A stretch of DNA of 64,000 nucleotides. Origin: Gemmatimonadota bacterium (GTDB lineage Bacteria; Gemmatimonadota; Gemmatimonadetes; Gemmatimonadales; GWC2-71-9). Where the stretch lies: positions 992,001 to 1,056,000 of the forward strand of contig JADKJZ010000014.1 in the NCBI GenBank assembly GCA_016720805.1, written 5' to 3'. A program made the translations under genes and the position numbers. The notes beneath the pieces are model-generated. The model was not told where the DNA came from and did no database searches. It saw nothing but the letters and a program-made list of their open reading frames with translations. This document shows positions 34,004 to 42,215 of the stretch, piece after piece. The number at the start of each line of letters is the position of its first letter. Within the stretch, counting starts at the first letter, position 1.

Positions 34004-34986
34004 TGCGCCTCGCCTTGCTGCTCCTGCTGGCGACTGTGGCGCCGCTCGGTGCGCAGGATGGCCGCGTGCATGTGCTGCTGGTGACTGGGCTGGGTGGCGA
34101 GCCGGCAGAGGGGCGCGCCTTCGTCGAGGCTGCGACGCAGATCCACGCGACGGCGCGGACCCGATGGGGTGTGGCCGACTCGTCGCTGATCTTCCTCGCA
34201 GAACGGCCAGCTGACGACTCGGCCCGGATCAGTGGCCGTTCGACACGAGAGGAGATCGGGGCGGCGGTGATGCGCCTCTCCCGGCGCGTGGCAGCTGGTG
34301 ACGTGCTCCTCGTGGTGGTGATCGGACACGGCAGTGGCGAGGGGGCGGAGTCCCGAGTGAACCTCCCCGGACCGGATCCGACGGCCGCAGAGTGGAATCT
34401 CTGGCTCTCGGGCTTTGCCCAGCAGACCGTGGTGGCGATCGTGGCGGCCAGCGGCAGCGGCGATTTCCTGCCGCAGCTGTCCGGGACGAATCGCGTGGTC
34501 ATGACCGCAACCAAGAGCCCCAGCGAGCGCAACGCCTCGATCTTCGCATCCCGCATCGCCCGTGCGCTCTCCAGCGGCGACGCCGATGCCGACAAGGATG
34601 GCGCGGTCTCGGCGCTTGAAGCGTATCGATTTGCGAAGTCCGCCGTCGTGCGCGCCTACGACGATGACAAGAAGCTGCTGACCGAACATGCCCAGCTCGA
34701 CGACAATGGCGACAAGGTCGGCAGCGCCGATCCCGGTGTCGCCTCCTCGCTCGACGGCGCGCTGGCAGGTCGCATCACCTTCCAGCGGCGTGCCGAGAGC
34801 ACCGACCCACGGATCGTCGCACTGATGGCCGAGCGACGTGCGCTCGAGTCGCAGCTGGCCGGGTTGCGGGCGCGGAAGGCGTCGACCGACTCCACCGCCT
34901 ACGAACGGGACCTCGAGAATCTCCTGCTCGAGATCGCCAAGCGGACGCGCGCGATTCGCCTGATCCAACAGGGAGGCACGCCGTGA
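34003..34986 (+). CDS. Secreted caspase-like (C13/C14-fold) protein lacking the catalytic Cys
   Basis: 327 residues. Signal peptide (LALLLLLATVAPLGAQ), then a caspase/legumain-like fold: HVLLVTGLGGEP, the His motif VVVIGHGSGEG (H109), and strand TVVAIVAAS followed by GSGDFLPQLSGTNRVVMTATKS. The position where the Cys nucleophile should be (about 149-150) is Ala-Ser. An EF-hand-like loop, DADADKDGAVSALEAY, lies at about 193-208. A C-terminal helix (MAERRALESQLAGLRARK) may pair with a partner. It lies between the VWA and gluzincin genes with overlapping ends. Probably a pseudo-protease or binding module. Confidence 0.7.
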   Translation: MRLALLLLLATVAPLGAQDGRVHVLLVTGLGGEPAEGRAFVEAATQIHATARTRWGVADSSLIFLAERPADDSARISGRSTREEIGAAVMRLSRRVAAGDVLLVVVIGHGSGEGAESRVNLPGPDPTAAEWNLWLSGFAQQTVVAIVAASGSGDFLPQLSGTNRVVMTATKSPSERNASIFASRIARALSSGDADADKDGAVSALEAYRFAKSAVVRAYDDDKKLLTEHAQLDDNGDKVGSADPGVASSLDGALAGRITFQRRAESTDPRIVALMAERRALESQLAGLRARKASTDSTAYERDLENLLLEIAKRTRAIRLIQQGGTP

Positions 34987-37430
34987 AGCGCCTCCTCGGG
35001 TTGGTCCTGCTTGCCGGTGCGCCTGCGGCGCTCCTCGCCCAGCAGCCCACAGCGGCCGGCGTGCGGCGGTTGGTGGAGACGGGGCGGCTCGAAGCGGCGG
35101 AAGCGCTTGCCCGGAGCGGTGGTGCAGCAACCCAGGTCGCGCTGGGCGAGGTGCTCGTGCTGCGAGGTCGGCTGGCGTCGGCCGACTCGGTCTTCGCGGC
35201 GGCCGGTGCTGCGTCGCGCGTGGCCGAGGTCGGCCGCGCCGAAATCGCACTGCGTCGTGGCGACCGCGCCGCCGCGATGCAGTTGGCGCAGCTCGTGACC
35301 CAGGCCTACGCGCAACGCGCCGCCGAATGGAGCGTCTCGGATCGGGTCGCCGCGGGCCGAGCATATGCCCTCCTCGGCGGCGATGCGGCCACGGTCCGCA
35401 GTGCCCTCGCTGCCTTTGACGCCGCCGCCAAGGCCGATCCGGCGGACCCTGACGCATCGCTCCGGGTAGCCGACCTCTTCCTCGACAAGTACAACGCGCC
35501 CGATGCCGAAGCCGAGTACCGCGCGGTGCTCCAGCGCGACAGCACCAACGCGCGTGCCCGCCTCGGCCTGGCGAAGGTGATGGCGTTCACCGGCGACGCG
35601 AAGGCGCTGATGGCAGCGCGTGCCGCGTTGGTCAGCAATCCGCAGCTGGTGCCGGCGGAGCTGCTCCTCGCACGCCTGCACCTCGAGGCCGAGGCGTACG
35701 ACTCTGCCTCCGCGGCGGTCGCACGGGCGCTGGCTGTCGATTCGTCGGCGATGGCGGCCTGGGCCACCCGCGCGGCGATCGCCTGGCTGCGTGGGGACAC
35801 CACCGCGTGGCGGGCGGCCGAACAGCGCGCCCTCGCGATCAATCCGACCGCGTCCGATTTCTACGCCGAGCTCGCCGAGACGGCGGCCAGGGTCCGGCGC
35901 TATGGCGACGCTGCGCGATTTGCCCGGCAGGGTGCCGCACTGGATTCGCTGGCACCTCGAGTGCTTGGCGTTCTCGGCACCAACCAGCTGCGCCTCGGGG
36001 CAATGGCCGATGCTCGGCAATCGCTGAGCCGGGCGTTCGCCCTCGACCCGTTCAACCTCTGGCACAAGAACACGCTCGACCTGCTCGATCGCCTCGATGG
36101 TTTTCGCACCGTGCGAAGCGCCCGCTTCGAAGTGGTGATGCCGGCGGCCGAGGCGGATTTGCTGTCGCTGTACCTGATCCCGCTGCTTGAGACGGCCTAC
36201 GACTCGCTCGCCGTGCGATATGGCTATCGTCCCCCGACGCCGATCCGTCTGGAGCTGTTCGATCGGCATGCCGACTTCTCGGTCCGCACCGTGGGGTTGG
36301 CCGGCATCGGCGCGCTCGGTGTCTCGTTCGGGACGGTGCTCGCGATGGACGCCCCGGCTGCTCGCCCAGCTGGCGAGTTCAACTATGCCTCGACCGCGTG
36401 GCACGAGCTCACGCACACCTTCACCCTCGGCCTCTCCGACAATCGTGTCCCGCGCTGGATCTCCGAGGGTCTCTCGGTCCTCGAGGAGCGGCGCACCGGG
36501 CATGGCTGGGGGATGGACGTCTCGCTCTCCTTCCTTGAGACCGTCGCCGCGGGGAAGTTGCTCCCGGTCAGCCGGATCAACGAGGGACTCGTGCGGCCGA
36601 CCTATCCGGAACAGATCGGCGACAGTTACCTGCAGGCGTCGCTGGTCTGCGAGATGATCGAGGCCGAGCACGGCATTGGGGCGCTGCGGGCGATGCTCAC
36701 CGGCTTCGCGCGTGGCTGGGACATGGCGACGGTGCTGCAGCGGACCGTCCAACTGACGCCGCCTGCCTTCGACGCGCACTTCGACCAGTGGCTCAGGTCA
36801 CGCTACGCGGTGCCGCTCGCGGCGATCGGCACGCCGACGGCTGGAGCGCCGGTGCCCAACCCGATTCGCATCGCGGTTCGCGACGGCACGGCGCTCCTCG
36901 CGGCGGGGCAGGCCGAAGCCGGTGTGGCGAAGCTGGCCGAAGCAGAGCGACTCTTCCCGGGGTACCCCGCGGCTGATGGTCCGGCCTGGCCGTTGGCGAA
37001 GCACTACGCGACGACCGGCCGTCCGAACGACGCGTTGCCGCTGCTGGCACGCATCACGTCGCACGGCGAGACCGCGCTCGAGCCCAACCTGCTGCAGGCG
37101 ACGGTGCTTGAGCAGCTGGGCAATCCCGCCGGTGCCGCCGACGCGGTGCAGCGCGCCCTGTGGATTGCGCCACGGGATATCAGTCGCCACGAATGGCTCG
37201 CGCGCTTGGCGGATCAGTCCGGCCGCTTCGCGGTGGCCGTCCAGGAGCGCCGTGCGGTTGTTGCCCTTCGGCCGCCGAATCCGTTGGAAGCCAGGTACCA
37301 GCTGGCGAAGGCGCTGCAGCGCGCCGGCGATACTGCCGCTGCCCGCACCGAGCTCTTGCGCATCCTTGAAGAAGCCCCCGGTTTCGAGAAGGCCCAGGAA
37401 CTCCTGCTCGACCTGCGAGGAGGAAAGTGA
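34983..37430 (+). CDS. TPR protein with peptidase MA-like gluzincin domain
   Basis: 815 residues. Signal peptide, then TPR repeats (about 30-370), a metallopeptidase domain (about 380-610) and further TPRs to the end. The zinc motif is HELTH (474-478) with the third ligand in WISEGLSVLEE (E495), the gluzincin/peptidase MA pattern, so it should be active. It probably acts in the periplasm. Translated from a GTG overlapping the caspase-like gene, and its stop overlaps the DUF4159 gene. Two protease folds side by side in a MoxR operon hint at a role in processing envelope proteins. Confidence 0.82.
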   Translation: MKRLLGLVLLAGAPAALLAQQPTAAGVRRLVETGRLEAAEALARSGGAATQVALGEVLVLRGRLASADSVFAAAGAASRVAEVGRAEIALRRGDRAAAMQLAQLVTQAYAQRAAEWSVSDRVAAGRAYALLGGDAATVRSALAAFDAAAKADPADPDASLRVADLFLDKYNAPDAEAEYRAVLQRDSTNARARLGLAKVMAFTGDAKALMAARAALVSNPQLVPAELLLARLHLEAEAYDSASAAVARALAVDSSAMAAWATRAAIAWLRGDTTAWRAAEQRALAINPTASDFYAELAETAARVRRYGDAARFARQGAALDSLAPRVLGVLGTNQLRLGAMADARQSLSRAFALDPFNLWHKNTLDLLDRLDGFRTVRSARFEVVMPAAEADLLSLYLIPLLETAYDSLAVRYGYRPPTPIRLELFDRHADFSVRTVGLAGIGALGVSFGTVLAMDAPAARPAGEFNYASTAWHELTHTFTLGLSDNRVPRWISEGLSVLEERRTGHGWGMDVSLSFLETVAAGKLLPVSRINEGLVRPTYPEQIGDSYLQASLVCEMIEAEHGIGALRAMLTGFARGWDMATVLQRTVQLTPPAFDAHFDQWLRSRYAVPLAAIGTPTAGAPVPNPIRIAVRDGTALLAAGQAEAGVAKLAEAERLFPGYPAADGPAWPLAKHYATTGRPNDALPLLARITSHGETALEPNLLQATVLEQLGNPAGAADAVQRALWIAPRDISRHEWLARLADQSGRFAVAVQERRAVVALRPPNPLEARYQLAKALQRAGDTAAARTELLRILEEAPGFEKAQELLLDLRGGK

Positions 37431-38197
37431 TGACCCGATCGATCTGGCACAGACTGCTCGGCGGGGCCCTGCTGCTCGCCGGCGCCACCGCCCTGCCGGC
37501 GCAGCGCGGCATGGGGTATCCGACCGAGATCAACAACGTTCCGTATGACGGCCGCTTCACGTATGCCCGCATCAAGTACACCGCGGCCGACATGGGCGGT
37601 GGCTTCCGTGGCCGCTTCGATCCGATGTGGAACCACGACTATCCACGTTCGGATCGAACCTTCCCGCAGATCCTCTCGGAGCTGAGCACGATCAAGGCGC
37701 GGATCGATGGCAGCGTGGTCTACACCGCCGACGATCCACTCCTGCATCGTTTTCCGGTGGCGTATCTCTGCGAGGTCGGGGCGTGGGTGCCCACCGAGGC
37801 CGAAGTGGTCGGACTGCGGAGCTATCTGGTCAAGGGCGGCTTCGTGATCGTCGACGACTTCCGTGGCCCCCAGGCGCTCGACAACTTCGATCGACAGCTG
37901 GCGCGGGTGCTGCCGGGCGCGCGACGTATTCGGCTTGAGGTCAGTCATCCACTCTTCGACAGCTTCTACCAGATCACCGATCTGTCGTTCGGCGAGCCGT
38001 TCGGTCGGGGCGGCACGCCGGAACTGTACGGCATCTTCCAGGACAACGACCCCGCCAAGCGGTTGATGATGGTGGTCAACTACAACTACGACATCTCGGA
38101 GCGGTGGGAGTGGTCCTTCACCGGCCGCGACCCGCTGCCCACCGGCGATGCCTTCAAGCTCGGCATCAACTACGTGATCTACTCCTTCACTCACTGA
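37430..38197 (+). CDS. Secreted DUF4159-domain protein
   Basis: 255 residues. Signal peptide (RLLGGALLLAGATALPAQ), then DUF4159: FTYARIKYTAADMG, WNHDYPRSDRTFPQIL, FPVAYLCEVGAWVPTEAEV, LRSYLVKGGFVIVDDFRG, LFDSFYQITDL. The domain is related to a Rossmann-like or glutamine-amidotransferase-like fold and often sits in MoxR/VWA operons. I prefer the ATG at 37430 (GAGGAGG just upstream) to the GTG one codon earlier. Role unknown; likely a periplasmic partner of the VWA proteins. Confidence 0.88.
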   Translation: MTRSIWHRLLGGALLLAGATALPAQRGMGYPTEINNVPYDGRFTYARIKYTAADMGGGFRGRFDPMWNHDYPRSDRTFPQILSELSTIKARIDGSVVYTADDPLLHRFPVAYLCEVGAWVPTEAEVVGLRSYLVKGGFVIVDDFRGPQALDNFDRQLARVLPGARRIRLEVSHPLFDSFYQITDLSFGEPFGRGGTPELYGIFQDNDPAKRLMMVVNYNYDISERWEWSFTGRDPLPTGDAFKLGINYVIYSFTH

Positions 38198-38210
38198 CAG
38201 AGGCCCCGGC

Positions 38211-39242
38211 GTGACCAACACCCCTTCCTCCAGCGCATTGGACGGCCTCGACGATGGCGCCCTCGCCGAGCGACTCGCCGACGCCAGCCGCCGGATCACC
38301 ACCGAATTGCGGAAGGTGATCGTCGGCCAGGATGCCGTGGTGGAGCAGGCGCTCATCGCGCTCTTCGCCGGCGGCAACTGCCTCCTCGTCGGCGTCCCGG
38401 GGCTCGCCAAGACGCTGCTGATTCACTCGCTCTCGCGGGCGCTCGACCTGCGCTTCTCGCGGATCCAGTTCACGCCGGACCTGATGCCGAGCGACGTGAC
38501 CGGCACGGACATGATCACCGACGACCCGGAAACCGGGCGGCGCAAGCTCGCCTTTCTTCCCGGCCCGATCTTCGCGAACGTCGTGCTTGCCGATGAAATC
38601 AACCGCACGCCGCCGAAGACGCAGGCCGCGCTGCTGGAGGCGATGCAGGAACGCCGCGTGACGGTGCAGGGGAAGACCTATCCGCTCGAGCCGCCATTCT
38701 TCGTCTTCGCGACGCAGAATCCGATCGAGCTCGAGGGGACCTATCCGCTCCCCGAGGCGCAGCTCGATCGCTTCATGTTCGAGGTGCTGCTGGACTACCT
38801 CCCCGAGGAGGAAGAGGTCGCCGTGGTGCAGGCGACGACGACCGTCCCGCCGGAGGCGATCAACCCCGTCGTCTCGCGCGACGAGATCCTCGCCTTCCAG
38901 CGGCTCGTCCGCCGCGTGCCCGTCGCCGATGCCGTGGTCCGCTATGCGGTCAAGCTTGTGCGCCTGAGTCGCCCGGTGGATGGCGCGCCGGACTTCGTGC
39001 GGCAGTGGTTGGCGTACGGCGCCTCGGTGCGCGCGGCGCAGGCGCTGGTGCTCGGTGGCAAGGCGCGCGCACTGGTGCAGGGTCGGGCGCACGTGTCGTT
39101 TGACGACATTCGCGCGCTGGCCCGCCCGGTCTTCCGCCACCGGTTGTTGCGGAACTTCCAGGCGCAGTCGGAGAAGGTGACGACGGACCATTTGGTGGAT
39201 CGCCTCCTCGAGGTCGCGCCGATGCCACGGTCGGGGCTCTGA
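38211..39242 (+). CDS. MoxR-family AAA+ ATPase
   Basis: 343 residues. Walker A GVPGLAKT (61-68), Walker B VVLADEINR (124-132), sensor and arginine-finger region ATQNPIELEGTYPLPEAQLDRF, and the C-terminal lid domain. MoxR ATPases act with VWA proteins to insert metals or mature and remodel envelope or secreted complexes. This is the only ATPase in the operon and the likely motor of the system. The next gene encodes its usual DUF58 partner. Confidence 0.95.
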   Translation: MTNTPSSSALDGLDDGALAERLADASRRITTELRKVIVGQDAVVEQALIALFAGGNCLLVGVPGLAKTLLIHSLSRALDLRFSRIQFTPDLMPSDVTGTDMITDDPETGRRKLAFLPGPIFANVVLADEINRTPPKTQAALLEAMQERRVTVQGKTYPLEPPFFVFATQNPIELEGTYPLPEAQLDRFMFEVLLDYLPEEEEVAVVQATTTVPPEAINPVVSRDEILAFQRLVRRVPVADAVVRYAVKLVRLSRPVDGAPDFVRQWLAYGASVRAAQALVLGGKARALVQGRAHVSFDDIRALARPVFRHRLLRNFQAQSEKVTTDHLVDRLLEVAPMPRSGL

Positions 39243-39249
39243 GTCCGGC

Positions 39250-40152
39250 GTGAGCGGCATCGCCCCCGCCGCCTTCCTCGATCCCGCGCTGCTCGCCGGG
39301 ATCAGCGATCTCTCCCTCCTCGCCCGGACGGTGGTGGACGGCTTCCTGCACGGCCTGCATCGCTCCGTACGCACGGGAACCTCGCTCGATTTCGCCGAGC
39401 ATCGTCCGTATCAACCCGGGGACGATCTGCGGCGGATCGATTGGCGTGTCTATGGGCGCACCGATCGCTTCTACCTCAAGACCTACGAGGCCGATACCAA
39501 CGCCGATGTCATGCTGGTGCTGGACAGCTCGGGATCGATGGACTTCGCGAGTGGACGGCTCACCAAGTTCGATTACGCGCGCTACCTGACGGCGTCGCTG
39601 GCCTGGCTGGCGCAACGGCAGGGTGATCGGGTCGGTCTGGTGACAGTCCGCGAGGAGATGGTCGACGTCGTCCCGCCGTCGACCCGACATCTCAATCTCC
39701 TGCTCCATACCGTCGCCGCGAGCACCGCGGCCGGTGAGGGGCGCTTGCCGCGTGTCCTCGAGAAGGTCGCGCAGATGCGCGGACGCTCCGGGATGGTGGT
39801 GCTGATCTCTGACTGCTACGAGGAACCGGCCGCACTCTGTCGTGCCGTGGGCGGCCTGCGCAGCCGCGGCCATGACGTGATGGTGTTCCATCTCACCGAT
39901 CCAGCCGAGCGCGACCTCCCCTACGGTGCGCCGGGCACGTTCGAAGATGCCGAGACCGGCATCCGCCTGCCGCTCAAGCCGGAGGAGTTGCGCGATCGCT
40001 ACCGTGCCATGGTGGTCGAGCACGCCGCAGCGCTCAGCCGCGGGCTGGCGGCTGCCAATGTCGACTATCAGGCGGTCGGCACCGAGCAGCCACTCGACGG
40101 CGCGCTGCGCGCGTTTCTCGATCGCCGCCTGATGGGGACGAAGGTCCGCTGA
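39250..40152 (+). CDS. DUF58-family VWA protein
   Basis: 300 residues, no membrane segment. DUF58 signature RTGTSLDFAEHRPYQPGDD (about 41-59) and RRIDWRVYGRTDRFYLK, then a VWA domain with MIDAS LDSSGSMDF (D92, S94, S96). It probably delivers substrate to, or is bound by, the MoxR ATPase encoded upstream. GTG start eight bases after the moxR stop; the stop codon abuts the ATG of the BatA gene (1-base overlap). Normal for the family in length and order. Confidence 0.92.
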   Translation: MSGIAPAAFLDPALLAGISDLSLLARTVVDGFLHGLHRSVRTGTSLDFAEHRPYQPGDDLRRIDWRVYGRTDRFYLKTYEADTNADVMLVLDSSGSMDFASGRLTKFDYARYLTASLAWLAQRQGDRVGLVTVREEMVDVVPPSTRHLNLLLHTVAASTAAGEGRLPRVLEKVAQMRGRSGMVVLISDCYEEPAALCRAVGGLRSRGHDVMVFHLTDPAERDLPYGAPGTFEDAETGIRLPLKPEELRDRYRAMVVEHAAALSRGLAAANVDYQAVGTEQPLDGALRAFLDRRLMGTKVR

Positions 40153-42215
40153 TGCCGTTCTCCTTCCTCGTCCCCGCCTTCCTCGCCGGACTCGCCGCGC
40201 TGGCCGTGCCGCTGTTGCTGCACCTGCGCCAGCGCGACAAGGAGAAGCCGCTCCGCTTCCCCTCGTTGATGTTCCTGCGCCGGATCGCGATCGAGACGTC
40301 GCATCGTCGGCGGGTGACCGACTTGCCGCTGCTGCTGCTCCGGGCACTCGCCGTCGCACTCGCGGTGCTGGCCTTCGCGCGTCCCGTCTTCCAGCGCGCC
40401 GGGAAGGCGCTGGGCGCCGCGCCAGAGCGGGTGGTGATTCTCGCGCTGGATCGCTCGATGAGCATGGGGCACACCGCCGTCTGGCCGGTGGCGATGGATT
40501 CGGCCCGCGCCATCCTCCGCGCGCTGAAGGCCGGTGACCGAATCGCCGTGATTGCCTTCGACGACGATGCCAGCGTGATCCAGCCGCTCACGACTGACCA
40601 CGCCGCGGCGCTCGCCGCCCTCGGCACCGTGCGTCCAGGCGCCCGGGGAACGCGCTTCGCCGCCGCGCTCCGCGCCGCACGACAGCAGATGGCGGCCGCC
40701 AACCTGCCGAGCGCTGAAGTGCTTGTCGTCTCCGACCTCCAGCGCGTCGGGACCGGTGGCCTCACCGATCTTGCCCTCCCCAAGGGCCTCGCCGTCCGCG
40801 GTATCGTGGTCGCGGCGCCATCGGCGGCCAACACCTCCGTGACGGCGTTGTCGGTGCAGCGGCTCGGCGGCGGGGCCGCTGGGCGGATTGCGGTCTCCGC
40901 CGATGTGCGCAGCAACGCGCTGATTTCTGCGCGACGGGCGACTGTCACGCTCACCGTGAACAATCGCGAGGCAGGCACGCGGACCGTGGAGCTCCCGGTC
41001 AGCGGACTCCGCACCGTGGCGTTCGACCCGGTGGCGCTCCCCCCCGGAGAGGCACAGGTCTCGGTCGCGCTCGATCCGGATGCGCTCACGGCGGACGACA
41101 GCTTTCACGCCGTCGTCCCCGCCGAAGCGTCGCAGCGCATCCTGCTGGTCGGCGCCGGCGATCTGGCCCCCGAATCGACGCTCTTCCTCGAGCGCGCCCT
41201 CGCCATCGGCAGCGACCCCGCGTTCGTTGTCGAGCGCGGCACGGCCGGCACGCTCGATGCGCCGCGCCTCGCCGCTGCCGGGCTCGTGATCTTCCTCGAT
41301 GTCTTGCCGCCGACGAGTGATGCATTCCGAAACTGGATCCGTGCCGGCCATGGCGCCGTCGTCGTGGCGGGGCCTCGGCTCCGGACCGTGCGGGCTCAGC
41401 CGGGCCAGTTGCCCGGGCGCGTGACGGGCGAGATCGATCGCCTCGCCGAGCGCGGTGGGACGATCGGTGACGTCGCGCTCGAGCATCCGATCTTCGCGCC
41501 GTTCCGCGGTGGATCCAGCGCCGCCCTCGGCAGCGCACGCTTCATTCGCTATGCCCAGTTGGCGCCCGACAGCGGCAGCGTCGTGCTGGCTCGCTTCGAC
41601 GACGGCCTCCCGGCGTTGCTGGAACGTGTGGAGGGCAGCGGGCGCCTCCTGCTGAGCGCGATCCCGCTCGATGCCCGGGGAGGCGACTTCCCGCTGCAGG
41701 CGGCCTACCTTCCGTTCGTACGGCGCCTGGCGCTCCACACCGCCGGCTACGAGCCGCAGCCCCTGTGGCGTACCACCGGTGAAGGGTGGCGCCCGGTCGG
41801 CCCAGTTGCCGATCTGGTGATTGCGACACCTTCCGGCGCACTCCTTCGTCCGGACTCGGGTGCCACTCGCGGTGCCGCCGACCTCGAAGCGCTCGGCTTC
41901 TACCGTGCCTATCGGGAACGGGCCGTTGGCGACCCGATCGCCACCGTCGCGGTGAATTTCCCGATCCGGGAATCTGATCTGACGGCGTCCCCAGCCAGTG
42001 AACTGTTGCTCGGCATTCGCGAGGAGGCCAGCGATCCCTCGGCCGCCGAGATCCCGCCGATCGCCGAGGTGGAAACCCGGCAACGACTCTGGCGCATCCT
42101 TTTGTTGATCGTTGGTGCCGTGCTCGTGATCGAATCATTGCTGGGCAGTCGCGGGTGGCGGGGTACCGCCACGCGGCTCGCGGTTGAGTCTCCCCCTGGA
42201 GGACCTGCCACATGA
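40152..42215 (+). CDS. BatA/VWA-domain membrane protein
   Basis: 687 residues. The N-terminal BatA module (FLVPAFLAGLAALAVPLLLHL, then RRVTDLPLLLLRALAVALAV) has two membrane segments. A VWA domain follows with intact MIDAS (D100, S102, S104 in LDRSMSMG). The rest is an extracytoplasmic region with a glutamine-amidotransferase-like portion (ILLVGAGDLAPESTLF) and a C-terminal helix (LLLIVGAVLVIESLLG). Second membrane VWA protein of the operon, similar in layout to the one at 31718, so the two may form a complex. It overlaps the DUF4175 gene by four bases. Confidence 0.88.
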   Translation: MPFSFLVPAFLAGLAALAVPLLLHLRQRDKEKPLRFPSLMFLRRIAIETSHRRRVTDLPLLLLRALAVALAVLAFARPVFQRAGKALGAAPERVVILALDRSMSMGHTAVWPVAMDSARAILRALKAGDRIAVIAFDDDASVIQPLTTDHAAALAALGTVRPGARGTRFAAALRAARQQMAAANLPSAEVLVVSDLQRVGTGGLTDLALPKGLAVRGIVVAAPSAANTSVTALSVQRLGGGAAGRIAVSADVRSNALISARRATVTLTVNNREAGTRTVELPVSGLRTVAFDPVALPPGEAQVSVALDPDALTADDSFHAVVPAEASQRILLVGAGDLAPESTLFLERALAIGSDPAFVVERGTAGTLDAPRLAAAGLVIFLDVLPPTSDAFRNWIRAGHGAVVVAGPRLRTVRAQPGQLPGRVTGEIDRLAERGGTIGDVALEHPIFAPFRGGSSAALGSARFIRYAQLAPDSGSVVLARFDDGLPALLERVEGSGRLLLSAIPLDARGGDFPLQAAYLPFVRRLALHTAGYEPQPLWRTTGEGWRPVGPVADLVIATPSGALLRPDSGATRGAADLEALGFYRAYRERAVGDPIATVAVNFPIRESDLTASPASELLLGIREEASDPSAAEIPPIAEVETRQRLWRILLLIVGAVLVIESLLGSRGWRGTATRLAVESPPGGPAT

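Noticed and set aside
33835..36779. Two long - strand frames (540 and 626 codons) opposite the caspase-like and TPR-gluzincin genes
   Set aside because: Both are shadows; the + strand frames have signal peptides, motifs and overlapping starts and stops.
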